DNA from: an uncultured Prevotellaceae bacterium
Lineage (GTDB): Bacteria > Bacteroidota > Bacteroidia > Bacteroidales > Bacteroidaceae
Assembly: GCA_946540735.1 (NCBI GenBank)
Contig: CAMNIN010000042.1
Coordinates: forward strand, 1-35,291
DNA length: 35,291 bases
Direction of reading: 5' to 3'
Both the position numbers and the translations under genes were made by a program. Under the pieces are notes generated by a model. The model was not told the DNA's origin and ran no database searches. It worked only from the letters and a program-made list of their open reading frames with translations. This document shows, one piece after another, positions 18,197 through 27,291 of this stretch. Every line of letters starts with the position of its first letter. Positions within the stretch are counted from its first letter, which is position 1.

Positions 18197-18204
18197 TATT
18201 TTTG
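18197..18204 (+). promoter_or_regulatory. Promoter -7 box of glsA-glsB
   Basis: TATTTTTG matches TAnnTTTG exactly and would start transcription near 18210, about 19 bases before the glsA ATG. The -33 position has no clear TTTG. Confidence 0.55.
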
Positions 18205-18228
18205 CATTTCAAAAGCAAACTTACCCTG

Positions 18229-19056
18229 ATGACCGAAATAACAGAGAAAACCATCGACCTTGACCAGATCCTCCGGGACAAGATGGGCGACAAGGCTGGC
18301 CGAGTGCCGAAATTCGCCCGCAACTGGCTCAAGAGAATCATCCATCAGGATGAAGTCAACGCATTTCTGTGGGATAGCCGTGACAAAACAGGTGTCGAGT
18401 GGCTGGAGGAATGCGTGAAATATCTTGACATCACCCTGCAAGTGGAGGGAAGGGACAACCTGCCCGACAAGGATGACGGCAAGTTGTATACCTTTGTGAG
18501 CAACCATCCTCTCGGTGGGGAGGACGGTGTCGCCCTTGGCGCCGTGATCGGCAGGCATTACGATGGACAGTTCAGATACCTGGTCAACGACTTGCTGATG
18601 AATCTGCCTGGTCTGGCTCCGCTGTGCATCCCCATCAATAAGACGGGTTCACAGAGCCGTAATTTCCCGGCCTTGGTGAATGCGGGCTTCAACAGCAATT
18701 ATCACATGCTGATGTTTCCCGCTGGACTCTGTTCGAGAAAGACCAATGGCGTCATTCACGACTTGCCTTGGAAGAAAACGTTCATCACCAAGAGTGTGGA
18801 GACCAGGCGCGACGTGGTGCCCATCCATTTCGGCGGGCGCAATTCCGAGCGGTTCTACCGCATCGCCAATTTATGCAAGGCCCTGAAGTTGAAAGTGAAT
18901 ATCGCCATGCTCTTCCTGGTCGACGAGATGTATAAGAACACCCACAAGACATTCCGCGTGGCCATCGGAAAACCTATTCCCTGGCAGACTTTCGATAAAT
19001 CGAAGTCCGCCTCGCAATGGGCGCAATACGTACAGGACAAAGTTTACGAATTATAG
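18229..19056 (+). CDS. glsA: PlsC-type O-acyltransferase, glycine-lipid GlsA candidate
   Basis: The 275-residue protein belongs to the lysophosphatidate-acyltransferase-like family. Its acceptor motif is SNHPLGGEDG with His93 and Asp99, the HPLGG form seen in ornithine/glycine-lipid O-acyltransferases. A second block, MFPAGLCSRK, corresponds to the FPEG block of PlsC enzymes. It is followed 20 bases later by a GNAT-type N-acyltransferase gene. In Bacteroides thetaiotaomicron such a pair (glsA, glsB) makes N-acyloxyacyl-glycine lipids, so the role here is inferred to be O-acylation of N-acyl-glycine at the inner membrane. The open frame extends back to 17965, but ATG 18229 follows a promoter box and begins the family N-terminus. 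A general phospholipid role cannot be excluded. Confidence 0.8.
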   Translation: MTEITEKTIDLDQILRDKMGDKAGRVPKFARNWLKRIIHQDEVNAFLWDSRDKTGVEWLEECVKYLDITLQVEGRDNLPDKDDGKLYTFVSNHPLGGEDGVALGAVIGRHYDGQFRYLVNDLLMNLPGLAPLCIPINKTGSQSRNFPALVNAGFNSNYHMLMFPAGLCSRKTNGVIHDLPWKKTFITKSVETRRDVVPIHFGGRNSERFYRIANLCKALKLKVNIAMLFLVDEMYKNTHKTFRVAIGKPIPWQTFDKSKSASQWAQYVQDKVYEL

Positions 19057-19076
19057 ACATCGCTAAATCATATTCC

Positions 19077-20075
19077 ATGGAACAAATCATCCCCCCCGTA
19101 GACAAAGAATTGCTCAAGAGTGAACTCACTCCCGACAAGCGTCTGCGCATAACCAACAAAAGCCATAACCAAATCTATGTCGTCGACATCCACAATGCTC
19201 CCAACGTGGTGAGGGAGATCGGACGACAGAGAGAAGAGGTGTTCCGCGAAGCGGGCGGAGGTACGGGAAAAGCCCTCGACCTCGATGAGTTTGATCTCAT
19301 GGACAATTGTTACAAGCAACTCCTGGTGTGGAATCCGGAGGAAGAGGAGATCATCGGAGGCTACCGCTATAAGTTGGGCAATGAGGTGGATTTCGACAAG
19401 GATGGACAGCCGATCCTCGCCACCAGTCACTTGTTCAGATTTTCCGAGAAGTTCATCAAGGAATATTTGCCCCAGACCGTGGAGTTGGCTCGTTCGTATG
19501 TCACCCTGCCTTACCAAAGCAGCAAGAGGGGCACGAAAAGTCTTTTCGCTCTCGATAACCTGTGGGATGGATTGGGCGCACTGACGGTCATCAAGCCCAA
19601 TATGAAGTATTTCTTCGGTAAGATGACCATGTATCCCTCTTATGTGAGGCGTGGCCGCGACATGATCCTCTATTTCCTCAACAAGCACTTCGGCGATAAA
19701 GAGGGACTCATCATCCCCATGCACCCCTTGAAGATAGAAACCAATCCCGAGGAGTTGGCAAACATCATCTGCAAGGACGACCTGAGGGAGGACTACCGCA
19801 TCCTCAATACGGAGATTCGACGACTTGGTATCAACATCCCGCCACTGGTCAATGCCTATATGGGCCTCAGCCCCACTATGAAAATGTTCGGCACCGCCAT
19901 CAACGACGGTTTCGGCGACGTGGAGGAGACGGGCATTCTCATCGCAGTCGACGAGATCCTCGAGGAGAAGCGCATCCGTCACATCGACTCCTTCATCCGC
20001 GAGCACCCCATACAGTTGCCTTCTGGTGATGTGGGCAAGATCCTTCAGCAACAGCTCGACCTGAAAGCTGAGTAA
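19077..20075 (+). CDS. glsB: GNAT-fold N-acyltransferase, glycine-lipid GlsB candidate
   Basis: The 332-residue protein resembles OlsB-like ("hemolysin"-annotated) acyl-ACP-dependent N-acyltransferases: REEVFREAGGGTGKALDLDEFD near residues 60-80, then LVWNPEEEEIIGGYRYKLG, ELARSYV, and a C-terminal part with KMTMYPSYVRRGRDMIL. The predicted reaction is transfer of an acyl chain from acyl carrier protein to the amino group of glycine, the first step of glycine-lipid synthesis; GlsA would then add the second chain. ATG 19077 is chosen because it follows the glsA stop by 20 bases; the in-frame start at 19017 would lie inside glsA. Substrate identity is inferred from the family and the gene pair, not seen in the sequence. 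Confidence 0.8.
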   Translation: MEQIIPPVDKELLKSELTPDKRLRITNKSHNQIYVVDIHNAPNVVREIGRQREEVFREAGGGTGKALDLDEFDLMDNCYKQLLVWNPEEEEIIGGYRYKLGNEVDFDKDGQPILATSHLFRFSEKFIKEYLPQTVELARSYVTLPYQSSKRGTKSLFALDNLWDGLGALTVIKPNMKYFFGKMTMYPSYVRRGRDMILYFLNKHFGDKEGLIIPMHPLKIETNPEELANIICKDDLREDYRILNTEIRRLGINIPPLVNAYMGLSPTMKMFGTAINDGFGDVEETGILIAVDEILEEKRIRHIDSFIREHPIQLPSGDVGKILQQQLDLKAE

Positions 20076-20107
20076 ACTCGGGAAATCACGCCATATCATA
20101 TCATTTC

Positions 20108-22615
20108 ATGAAAAAACACTCCTGGTTCTTGTCCGTCCTGCTGTTGGTGGCAATGGCCGGGAAAGCTGCTGTCACCCCACCGTTGGTCAACCGGCCGCTG
20201 GATGCCAACCACCCTGTGGAGGTGAGAAAAGGCGGACAATTCTCGTATGAGGGCAAGGTGTATCTCCTCGACGAGCGACACCTGCTGGTCGACGGTACAC
20301 TGCCCGACTCCTTCATCAGCCAACAGCCTTTCATGTATCATTCTTTCGGCGAGGCCGTGAAACACCTGGTGGATGGCACTCCCGAACAGCCGATGGTGGT
20401 GTATCTGGCTCCTGGCGTCTACTGGGTCGATGACCCCGATGACCCTACCGTGAAAGTGGGGAAAGACGGACGCGAACCTTTCGGGATGACCATCAAGTGC
20501 CAGAACCTGCATCTCGTCGGACTGACCGTTGATGCACGAAACGTGGTACTCGCCTCGCAAAGAGGACAGACCCAGGGCGCAGTGGGCAATTTCACCATGT
20601 TTGATTTTCACGGCGACGGGCTTCAGGTCCGTCACCTCACTATGGGTAATTACTGCAATGTAGACCTTGAGTTCCCGCTTGATCCCCGGCTCAACCGCAA
20701 GAAGCGCAGCCAGGCCATCACCCAGGCTCATGTGGCTTACTGCCATGGCGACCGCATCGTGGCAAAAGATGTGAGATTTGTCAGTCGGCTGAACATGAAT
20801 CCGCTGAACGGCGCACGCCGCATCTTATTCGACCATTGTCACATGGAATCGACGGATGATGCCCTCACAGGAAATGGCGTTTATTGGGGATGTGAGTTTG
20901 AATTTTATGGACAAAAACCGTTCTATACTACTTGGCAGACCGGTGCCGTGATGCTCGATTGCGATTTCTATCTCAAGAGCGAGAACAGCCGAAACTATTT
21001 CTGCAAGGCTCCAGGCGTGCTGACTCTTGTCGACTGCCGCTTCCATGCTTCTCAGCAGACCTATGTGGGATGGACGGCCTATCCGCCTCCGAACCTGAGG
21101 TGCTACTACAGCCATGTGACGATGAACGGCAAACCTTATGTCGTTGAGCCCGATCATCCCCAAACCTCTGTCTGCCTTGACGGAACAGAAGCGCTCCTCG
21201 CTTACAAGACAGCGGATGGCTACAATATCGCTGGCCTGTTGGCAGGAGATGATGGTTGGAATCCGTTGGGTGACACTGCCTCTGATGATTCGGCTCCGCG
21301 AAATACAGCCATCAGGGTCACTCCCGATGCGCTGCACATGAGAGGCGGCGACAAACCAGTGGTGGTCTCTGCAAAAACTTGGCGGCATGGTGACTATGCT
21401 CCTGACCGCCAGCCAGACCTGAAATGGGAAGTGGAGAAAAGATTTGAAAAATTCATACAGATTAAATCTCTTGAGGGGGGACGTTGCGAATTGTCCTCTA
21501 CCTACGATGAGGATGCCGAACTGGATGTCGTGCTTACTGCTCGCTCAAGCGATGGGTTGCAGGGAGCTGCCGTAATCCACCTCAAAGGCAAACCCCTTCC
21601 TGCTCCTGCATTGGCCCGAAAACCACGCATCGTGCTTGAAAACCGAGTAGCTACCCTTGATTACCAAATCATGCCTGAAGGTCATGCCGATTGCTCCGAC
21701 ATCACTTGGTATCTGGCCGACGACAAGCGCGGGGTAGGGGCCAAGGCGGTGGCTGCCAGCAATGACGGCCCTCAGCAGACTTATGCTGTCAAAGGCACTG
21801 ATGCCGGGAAATACCTGATGGCTGTCATCCGTCCGGCGCATGCAAGGAGTGCTGTGGGTGATTCATGCCTTGTCTGTTTGGGCAAACGTATCCGCCAGTC
21901 CCAGGCTGGTCCCGTCAATCGGATGGATACGGACTTCCATGATTTCGTATGTGGGTGGCAGCCCGAGGTGAAGGCTGGTTTCTGGACAGTCGACGGTTAC
22001 AAACCGCTTGACACTGCTGAGTATCCTTGGTCCTTTGATCTCTCACGACCTATGTGGGAATATGGAGAGGGTTTCAACGGGGCTGTGGGTAAGGGCCTTT
22101 TGCAAGCTCAGCGGGGTGCCCGCATCATGTTCACGCCAAAGGAGAAACCGTATGGAGATATGGAAGTGAGGTTGGATGTCGATCCCACCAAAACTGCTGG
22201 TCAGGGTTTTGGCAGTGCCACAGGACAGTATATGGACGTCTGCTTGAAGTTCGATACCCGTACTCTGACGGGTTATGCCCTCCGCATCATCCGAACGACG
22301 AAATATGCCAAAGCCGTCGATTTCCTGCTGGTGCGCTATGACCACGGCAAGACCACGGCACTCACCGATCCCGTTAGTGCGGTGTGCTACCGCACGGGAT
22401 GCCATATCGTGGTGAGGTATGCTGGCGGACAGCTTTCGGCCGAGGTGCGTACTGATACGCCTTTGCCTACCCCCGACGATCCTCACCTGCATACAGAGGT
22501 GTCGCTCCATGCCGAAGTGGCCTCCAATGATTTCGGTGGCCTGGCGATCCAGCACACCGGGTCATGCGGCGAGAGCACCACGATGCTCCACCGCTTGCAG
22601 GTCGTATGGGATTGA
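20108..22615 (+). CDS. Secreted right-handed beta-helix protein, unknown specificity
   Basis: The 835-residue product has a clear signal peptide (MKKHSWFLSVLLLVAMAGKAA). Residues about 80-370 look like a pectate-lyase/pectinesterase-type parallel beta helix: VVYLAPGVYWV, then short beta runs such as LHLVGLTVDARNVVLAS, LQVRHLTMGNYCNVDLEF, ILFDHCHMESTDDALTGNGVYWGCEF and VMLDCDFYL. No canonical CE8 or GH28 catalytic set is obvious. Residues about 505-590 look Ig-like, and about 630-835 resemble a LamG/concanavalin-like fold (GYALRIIRTTKYAKAVDFLLVRYDHG). It is probably a periplasmic or surface polysaccharide-acting protein. No SusC/SusD pair or sensor gene is nearby, so it is an orphan. It follows glsB by 32 bases and converges on dgt. 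Confidence 0.7.
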   Translation: MKKHSWFLSVLLLVAMAGKAAVTPPLVNRPLDANHPVEVRKGGQFSYEGKVYLLDERHLLVDGTLPDSFISQQPFMYHSFGEAVKHLVDGTPEQPMVVYLAPGVYWVDDPDDPTVKVGKDGREPFGMTIKCQNLHLVGLTVDARNVVLASQRGQTQGAVGNFTMFDFHGDGLQVRHLTMGNYCNVDLEFPLDPRLNRKKRSQAITQAHVAYCHGDRIVAKDVRFVSRLNMNPLNGARRILFDHCHMESTDDALTGNGVYWGCEFEFYGQKPFYTTWQTGAVMLDCDFYLKSENSRNYFCKAPGVLTLVDCRFHASQQTYVGWTAYPPPNLRCYYSHVTMNGKPYVVEPDHPQTSVCLDGTEALLAYKTADGYNIAGLLAGDDGWNPLGDTASDDSAPRNTAIRVTPDALHMRGGDKPVVVSAKTWRHGDYAPDRQPDLKWEVEKRFEKFIQIKSLEGGRCELSSTYDEDAELDVVLTARSSDGLQGAAVIHLKGKPLPAPALARKPRIVLENRVATLDYQIMPEGHADCSDITWYLADDKRGVGAKAVAASNDGPQQTYAVKGTDAGKYLMAVIRPAHARSAVGDSCLVCLGKRIRQSQAGPVNRMDTDFHDFVCGWQPEVKAGFWTVDGYKPLDTAEYPWSFDLSRPMWEYGEGFNGAVGKGLLQAQRGARIMFTPKEKPYGDMEVRLDVDPTKTAGQGFGSATGQYMDVCLKFDTRTLTGYALRIIRTTKYAKAVDFLLVRYDHGKTTALTDPVSAVCYRTGCHIVVRYAGGQLSAEVRTDTPLPTPDDPHLHTEVSLHAEVASNDFGGLAIQHTGSCGESTTMLHRLQVVWD

Positions 22616-22636
22616 TGTGCCCGGAATGGTGCTCCT

Positions 22637-23974
22637 TCACACGATGGGCAGCGAGATACCGTTGATCTTTTGATAGACGTCGAGAGCGTAGACATCGGTC
22701 ATGCCACTGATGTAGTCGATGACAGCCATGATGCGGGTCTCAAGGTCATCCGACTGGATGTCGTATTGGCTGCTGACCCTGTTGATGAGTTGTTGTGAGT
22801 AATACAGATCGGGCTCAACGGCGGCATGTATCATCTTCTCCATGAGGGTCTCGATGATTTTGTAACCCGACAATTCCACGTCGAGCACGGGTTTGCTGTT
22901 GTAAATCCGGGCGCAAGACACTTTGGTGCAACGGCTGTAGGCTTCTTGGACGTGGCTCTCAACATGGTCGAGCAGACAACCCGTCAGCTCTCCTGCGAGA
23001 ATCTCCTCTTCATGGCTGACAAAAGCCGTGACGCATTCCCTCACCAGAAGACCGATGACCGAGGCTCTCATATAAACCACTTTCTCGTTGGGATCGGTGA
23101 TTTGCTCGTCCACGATGCGCTGCTGCATCCTCTTCCTGGTCTCTTCATCAAAGAACTCAAGCAGAAGCGATGCCGTTTCCTCATAAGAGAGAATCTTCAA
23201 TTTGTGCGCATCCTCGATGTCCATGATCTCGTAGCAGATGTCATCGGCCGCTTCCACAAGGTAGACCAAGGGGTGACGGGCAAACCTCACTCCCAAACCA
23301 TCACTTTGTAAGAGTCGGATACCCAGCTCTTCGGCTATGCGGCAAAAGATGCTCTCCTCTGAATTGAAGAAGCCAAACTTCCCTTTCTTGCTGGCCTGGG
23401 TCGAGGAGTAGGGGTACTTGACGATGGAGGCCAGGGTGGTGTAGGTGAGGACAAAACCACCCTCACGACGCCCTTTGAAGCGGTGGGCCAACAGCCGGAA
23501 GGCATTGGCGTTGCCTTCGAAATGGGTGATGTCGCTCCAGAAAACCTCGCTCACCTCACGCTGCAGCTGTTGGCCGGCACCCTCGGTGAAGAATGCCTGG
23601 ATAGCCCGCTCACCGGAATGGCCGAATGGAGGATTGCCCATGTCGTGAGCCAGACAAGCGGATGAGACGATGGTGCCGATCTCCTCGAACAGCGTACCAC
23701 GGAGTTGAGGATGCCGCTCCGTGAGTTGCTTGGCCACGTCATTGCCCAGCGACATGCCCACGCTCGAGACTTCCAGACTGTGGGTGAGACGGTTGTGCAC
23801 GAAGACGCTGCCCGGAAGAGGGAATACCTGAGTCTTGTTCTGCAAGCGGCGGAAGGGGGCGGAGAAAATCAGCCTGTCGCTGTCACGCTTGAATTCCGAG
23901 CGGTCGTCGTGACGCTGCGGATGACGGTCTTCCTGCCCGAGACGTTTGTTGGATATCAGTTGTTGCCAGTTCAT
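22637..23974 (-). CDS. dgt: Deoxyguanosinetriphosphate triphosphohydrolase (dGTPase)
   Basis: The enzyme cleaves dGTP (often other dNTPs as well) to the nucleoside and triphosphate. The 445-residue HD-domain protein has the metal ligands His65 (NRLTHSLEVS), His110-Asp111 (CLAHDMGNPPFGHSGE), with His119 next to it, and a later VEAADDICYEIMDIEDAHK segment supplying the last Asp. The start MNWQQLISNKRLGQ fits the family. It converges on the beta-helix gene with 21 bases between stop codons, and diverges from dut. With dUTPase next door, the two promoters control two nucleotide-pool enzymes. Confidence 0.95.
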   Translation of the reverse strand: MNWQQLISNKRLGQEDRHPQRHDDRSEFKRDSDRLIFSAPFRRLQNKTQVFPLPGSVFVHNRLTHSLEVSSVGMSLGNDVAKQLTERHPQLRGTLFEEIGTIVSSACLAHDMGNPPFGHSGERAIQAFFTEGAGQQLQREVSEVFWSDITHFEGNANAFRLLAHRFKGRREGGFVLTYTTLASIVKYPYSSTQASKKGKFGFFNSEESIFCRIAEELGIRLLQSDGLGVRFARHPLVYLVEAADDICYEIMDIEDAHKLKILSYEETASLLLEFFDEETRKRMQQRIVDEQITDPNEKVVYMRASVIGLLVRECVTAFVSHEEEILAGELTGCLLDHVESHVQEAYSRCTKVSCARIYNSKPVLDVELSGYKIIETLMEKMIHAAVEPDLYYSQQLINRVSSQYDIQSDDLETRIMAVIDYISGMTDVYALDVYQKINGISLPIV

Positions 23975-24051
23975 GATGGTGAGATTTCTGTTATTTCCGA
24001 CAGGGTAACTGAGACGACAGAAGTGGTCTCCGCACCCTTGGTTGAGAGTTG

Positions 24052-24059
24052 CAAAAGTA
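24052..24059 (-). promoter_or_regulatory. Promoter -7 box of dgt
   Basis: On the minus strand TACTTTTG (24059-24052) matches TAnnTTTG. The start would be near 24046, leaving a leader of about 72 bases before dgt. The -33 position is weak (AATG at best). Confidence 0.45.
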
Positions 24060-24124
24060 AACTAAAATAATCTATTTTCATTCTTTTTAAGAGGGAAAAA
24101 TAACGATATGTGGATAGAAATGGT

Positions 24125-24132
24125 TAATTTTG
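24125..24132 (+). promoter_or_regulatory. Promoter -7 box of the dut operon
   Basis: TAATTTTG matches TAnnTTTG exactly. The start would be near 24138, about 22 bases before the dut ATG. No good TTTG is seen at -33. Confidence 0.55.
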
Positions 24133-24159
24133 CAGTTCATTACAAACATCAGACAAATT

Positions 24160-24597
24160 ATGGTCAAGATAAAAGTCATCAACAAGAGCCATCATCCACT
24201 GCCTCAGTATGCCACCGCTCTCAGCGCTGGAATGGACCTCAGGGCCAACATCGCCGAACCGGTGACTCTCCGTCCCTTGGAGCGCAGACTCATACCGACA
24301 GGGCTTTATATCGCCTTGCCTCCGGGTTTCGAGGCTCAGATTAGGCCTCGTAGTGGATTGGCATTGAAGCATGGGCTCACTGTGCTCAACACTCCCGGCA
24401 CTATCGATGCCGACTACCGTGGTGAGGTGATGGTGCTTCTGGTGAATTTCTCTGCCGAGGATTTTGTGGTGGCCGACGGGGAGCGCATCGCACAGATGAT
24501 CATCGCTCGCCATGAGCAAGCCGAGTGGGAGGAAACCGAGGCGCTCGATGAGACAGAACGTGGTGCAGGAGGATACGGACATACTGGAGTAAAATAA
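24160..24597 (+). CDS. dut: dUTP diphosphatase
   Basis: dUTPase hydrolyses dUTP to dUMP, keeping uracil out of DNA and feeding thymidylate synthesis. The 145-residue protein carries the five trimeric-dUTPase motifs in order: AGMDLRAN (23-30), RPRSG (62-66), [19 protein letters not shown] (72-90) with catalytic Asp83, GERIAQMII (107-115), and a C-terminal arm [10 protein letters not shown] (134-143). The arm usually reads RGxGGFGSTG, so Tyr and His replace Phe and Ser here. ATG 24160 gives the right N-terminus ([10 protein letters not shown]); an upstream in-frame TTG lies within the promoter. It heads a four-gene operon. Confidence 0.97.
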   Translation: MVKIKVINKSHHPLPQYATALSAGMDLRANIAEPVTLRPLERRLIPTGLYIALPPGFEAQIRPRSGLALKHGLTVLNTPGTIDADYRGEVMVLLVNFSAEDFVVADGERIAQMIIARHEQAEWEETEALDETERGAGGYGHTGVK

Positions 24598-24601
24598 CAC
24601 G

Positions 24602-26395
24602 ATGGATACAAGATTTGTGAGGATGACGCCGATGCACTGCTTGCTGGTCGTGCTGCTCTCGGTGATGTTTGCCGCCCCGGCCGGGGCGCGCCAGAAACCG
24701 AAGGCCAGGAAGGTGCAGCCCGTGGTGGCTGTTACTTTGAGCGAAAACGACTCCAAACGCTTCAATTACTTCTTCTTGGAGGCCGTGCGGCAGCAGCATC
24801 TGGGCAACTACGCTGGTGCCTTCGACTTGTTGCACCATTGTCTTGAGATCAATCCCTCGTCGCCTGAGACCTACTACTCTCTCTCTGCCTATTACTCGGA
24901 GTTGCACAACGACTCGTTGATGCTCGCTACCATGAAGAAAGCGGCTGAACTCAGTCCTACCAACTTCACCTACCTTGAACGCCTCGGGCAAGCCTATATC
25001 CGTACACAGGACTATGCCAGGGCAACGGAGGTGTATGAGCAACTGGCGGCCAGCAACCCCCGACGGAGCGATGTGCTCACACTGCTCATCCAACTCTACC
25101 AGCACGATCACGACTACAACAAATTGATACAGACGCTGGAACGTCTGGAGATGCTCGAGGGAAGCAGCGAGGACATCACACTTTCCAAGATGCAAGTCTA
25201 TGCCTTGCAAGGCAACAAGAAAAAGGAATACAACGAACTGCGTAGCCTGGCCCGTCAGCATCCCAATGATTACAATTACAGAGTGATGATGGGCAACTGG
25301 CTCTTGCAGAACGGCAAGGAGAAAGATGCCTTGGCGGAATACAATGCGGTGCTGAAGAAAGAACCCGACAATATCATGGCACAGATGTCGCTGCTCGACT
25401 ATTACAAGTCGCAAAAGCAGGACTCTCTGGCGAAGTCGCAGATGGAAAACCTCCTGATGGCGAAAAACACGGAGCCGGAAAGCAAACTGCTTCTCATGCG
25501 GCAGTTCATCACCGACAATGAGGAGAATGGCGGTGACAGCGTGGAAGTGCTGAGCCTTTTCGACAGGATCCTGCAACAGCCTCAGGCCAACTCGTCGATG
25601 GCAGAGCTGCGCGCCGCTTATATGTCGCTCAAGAAAATGCCGGAGAGCACCATCAACGCTGCTTTGGAAAAGGTGCTCGACATCGAGCCCGACAATGCCG
25701 GCGCACGGCTGCAACTGTTGCAAACGGCTTGGAAAAACCAGGACTACGACCGCATCATCAGCCTTTCCAAACCAGGTGTGGAATACCATCCCGACAACAT
25801 CTGGTTCTATTATTTCCTTGGCATGGCCTACTCTCAGAAAGATGAGGCTGACGAGGCTCTCAACACCTTCCGCAAAGGGGTCGGACAAGTCAATGCCGAG
25901 AGTAACAAGGATATCGTGTCGGATTTCTACTCCATCATGGGCGATCTCCTGCACGAGAAAGGTATGCTGAATGACGCTTATGCCGCTTATGACAGTTGCC
26001 TGCAATGGAAGCCCGATAACATCGGATGCCTCAACAATTATGCCTATTTCCTCAGCGTGGAGGGCCGTGACCTGTCGAAGGCGGAGCAAATGAGTTACCG
26101 TACGGTGAAGGCCGAGCCCAACAACTCCACATTCCTCGACACCTATGCGTGGATCCTCTTCCGGCAGGAACGATTCGAGGAGGCCCGCATCTATATTGAC
26201 CAGGCTCTGGCCAATGACTCTACGGTGAGTGACGTCATCCTCGAACATGCCGGTGATATCTACATCATGAACGGCGTGCAAGAGAAGGCTCTCGAATACT
26301 GGCGGCAGGCTCAGGAGAAAGGGGATGGCAAGAACGCCGTTTTGGAAGAGAAAATCAAATTGAAAAAATATATAGAAGATCCTAACGCCAAATGA
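24602..26395 (+). CDS. Exported tetratricopeptide-repeat protein
   Basis: The 597-residue protein has an N-terminal signal sequence (hydrophobic residues about 12-27, then AGARQKPK) and is otherwise helical TPR repeats. Clear ones include YAGAFDLLHHCLEINPSSPETYYSLSA, YARATEVYEQLAASNP, KDALAEYNAVLKKEPDN, and near the end LSKAEQMSYRTVKAEPNNS and EEARIYIDQALANDS. It is probably periplasmic and acts as a protein-interaction scaffold; no enzyme motif is seen. It starts 4 bases after dut and overlaps the next gene by 4 bases (ATGA), so it is translationally coupled to the DUF4292 lipoprotein and probably works with it and the EnvC-like protein at the envelope. Confidence 0.85.
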   Translation: MDTRFVRMTPMHCLLVVLLSVMFAAPAGARQKPKARKVQPVVAVTLSENDSKRFNYFFLEAVRQQHLGNYAGAFDLLHHCLEINPSSPETYYSLSAYYSELHNDSLMLATMKKAAELSPTNFTYLERLGQAYIRTQDYARATEVYEQLAASNPRRSDVLTLLIQLYQHDHDYNKLIQTLERLEMLEGSSEDITLSKMQVYALQGNKKKEYNELRSLARQHPNDYNYRVMMGNWLLQNGKEKDALAEYNAVLKKEPDNIMAQMSLLDYYKSQKQDSLAKSQMENLLMAKNTEPESKLLLMRQFITDNEENGGDSVEVLSLFDRILQQPQANSSMAELRAAYMSLKKMPESTINAALEKVLDIEPDNAGARLQLLQTAWKNQDYDRIISLSKPGVEYHPDNIWFYYFLGMAYSQKDEADEALNTFRKGVGQVNAESNKDIVSDFYSIMGDLLHEKGMLNDAYAAYDSCLQWKPDNIGCLNNYAYFLSVEGRDLSKAEQMSYRTVKAEPNNSTFLDTYAWILFRQERFEEARIYIDQALANDSTVSDVILEHAGDIYIMNGVQEKALEYWRQAQEKGDGKNAVLEEKIKLKKYIEDPNAK

Positions 26396-27291
26396 TGAAT
26401 ATCAGAAATCATATTTTCAGGCTGATGCTCCTGGCACTGCCTTTCGCCGTGACCGCTTGCGGTAGTAAGAAAAAACTGGTCGGCGGGGGTGGAAAAAACA
26501 CCAATCCTACTGCTGTAACCACTTCTGCCACTGGATCCTCGTCGGTGAAGAGCATCGACAACGTGACTTACCTGGGCAAGGTGACTGCTAATGCCCCGAC
26601 GGCGAAGAATCTCGTGGCCAGTATCGACTTCAACCTCAAGACGGGCAGCAAGAACATCTCCGTCGACGGAAAACTGAGCATGAGGAAGGATGAGGCAATC
26701 CGGATCCAGCTCTCGCCCATGGGACTCATGGAGGTGGGACGTATAGAGTTCTCCAAAGACTCCGTCCTCTTTATGGACAGGATACACAAGCAATACCTCA
26801 AAAGCAGCTACGACCAGGTGAGTTTCCTCAAGAACAACGGCATCGATTTCAATGCCCTCCAAGCTCTGTTCTGGAACCAACTCTTCGTTCCAGGGGAGAA
26901 GGGACTCAGCAAATCGTCTATCAACCTGTTTGAGATCGAAAAGGGACTCGTAAAACTCAACCAGGGGAAAATGACGTACGTGTGGGAAACCGACGAACAG
27001 GTGGAGCATGTCAGTTCTGCCACGGCCACTTACAACAGCTCAAAGAACGGGACTTCCCAACTCAATTGGAAATACGGTAATTTCAAACCTTTCAGCGGAA
27101 AACCTTTCCCGACCGAACAGAACATCAAGGTCTCTACCAATGCTTCGGGGACTGCCAAGGTCATCGAGGTTGACATCACCTTGAAAAATATGAAGAATGA
27201 TTCGGGATGGGAAACCACCACCAAGGTGTCGTCGAAATACAAACCCGTGAAACTGAATGATGTGATCAACCAAATCCTGAAACTGCAATGA
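26392..27291 (+). CDS. DUF4292 family lipoprotein
   Basis: The 299-residue product begins with a lipoprotein signal (FRLMLLALPFAVTAC with the acyl-acceptor Cys23), followed by basic and Gly-rich residues, so it is predicted to be lipid-anchored. The body is beta-rich, with DFNLKTGSKNISVDGKLSMRKDEAIRIQLSP and FSKDSVLFMDRIHKQYLK, which fits the DUF4292 family. As I recall, that family has a LolA/LolB-like half-barrel fold; a role in lipid or lipoprotein handling is therefore possible but only inferred. It overlaps both neighbours by 4 bases (ATGA at 26392 and 27288), so the three envelope genes form one coupled unit. Confidence 0.8.
   Translation: MMNIRNHIFRLMLLALPFAVTACGSKKKLVGGGGKNTNPTAVTTSATGSSSVKSIDNVTYLGKVTANAPTAKNLVASIDFNLKTGSKNISVDGKLSMRKDEAIRIQLSPMGLMEVGRIEFSKDSVLFMDRIHKQYLKSSYDQVSFLKNNGIDFNALQALFWNQLFVPGEKGLSKSSINLFEIEKGLVKLNQGKMTYVWETDEQVEHVSSATATYNSSKNGTSQLNWKYGNFKPFSGKPFPTEQNIKVSTNASGTAKVIEVDITLKNMKNDSGWETTTKVSSKYKPVKLNDVINQILKLQ

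Noticed and set aside
17965..18228. N-terminal extension of glsA into the mraZ gap
   Set aside because: It is Lys/Phe/Ser-rich translation of AT-rich promoter DNA; a promoter box lies at 18197-18204, downstream of that start.
24500..26281. Long minus-strand open frame opposite the TPR gene (593 codons)
   Set aside because: It is antisense to a convincing exported TPR protein and has His/Val/Leu-rich shadow composition.
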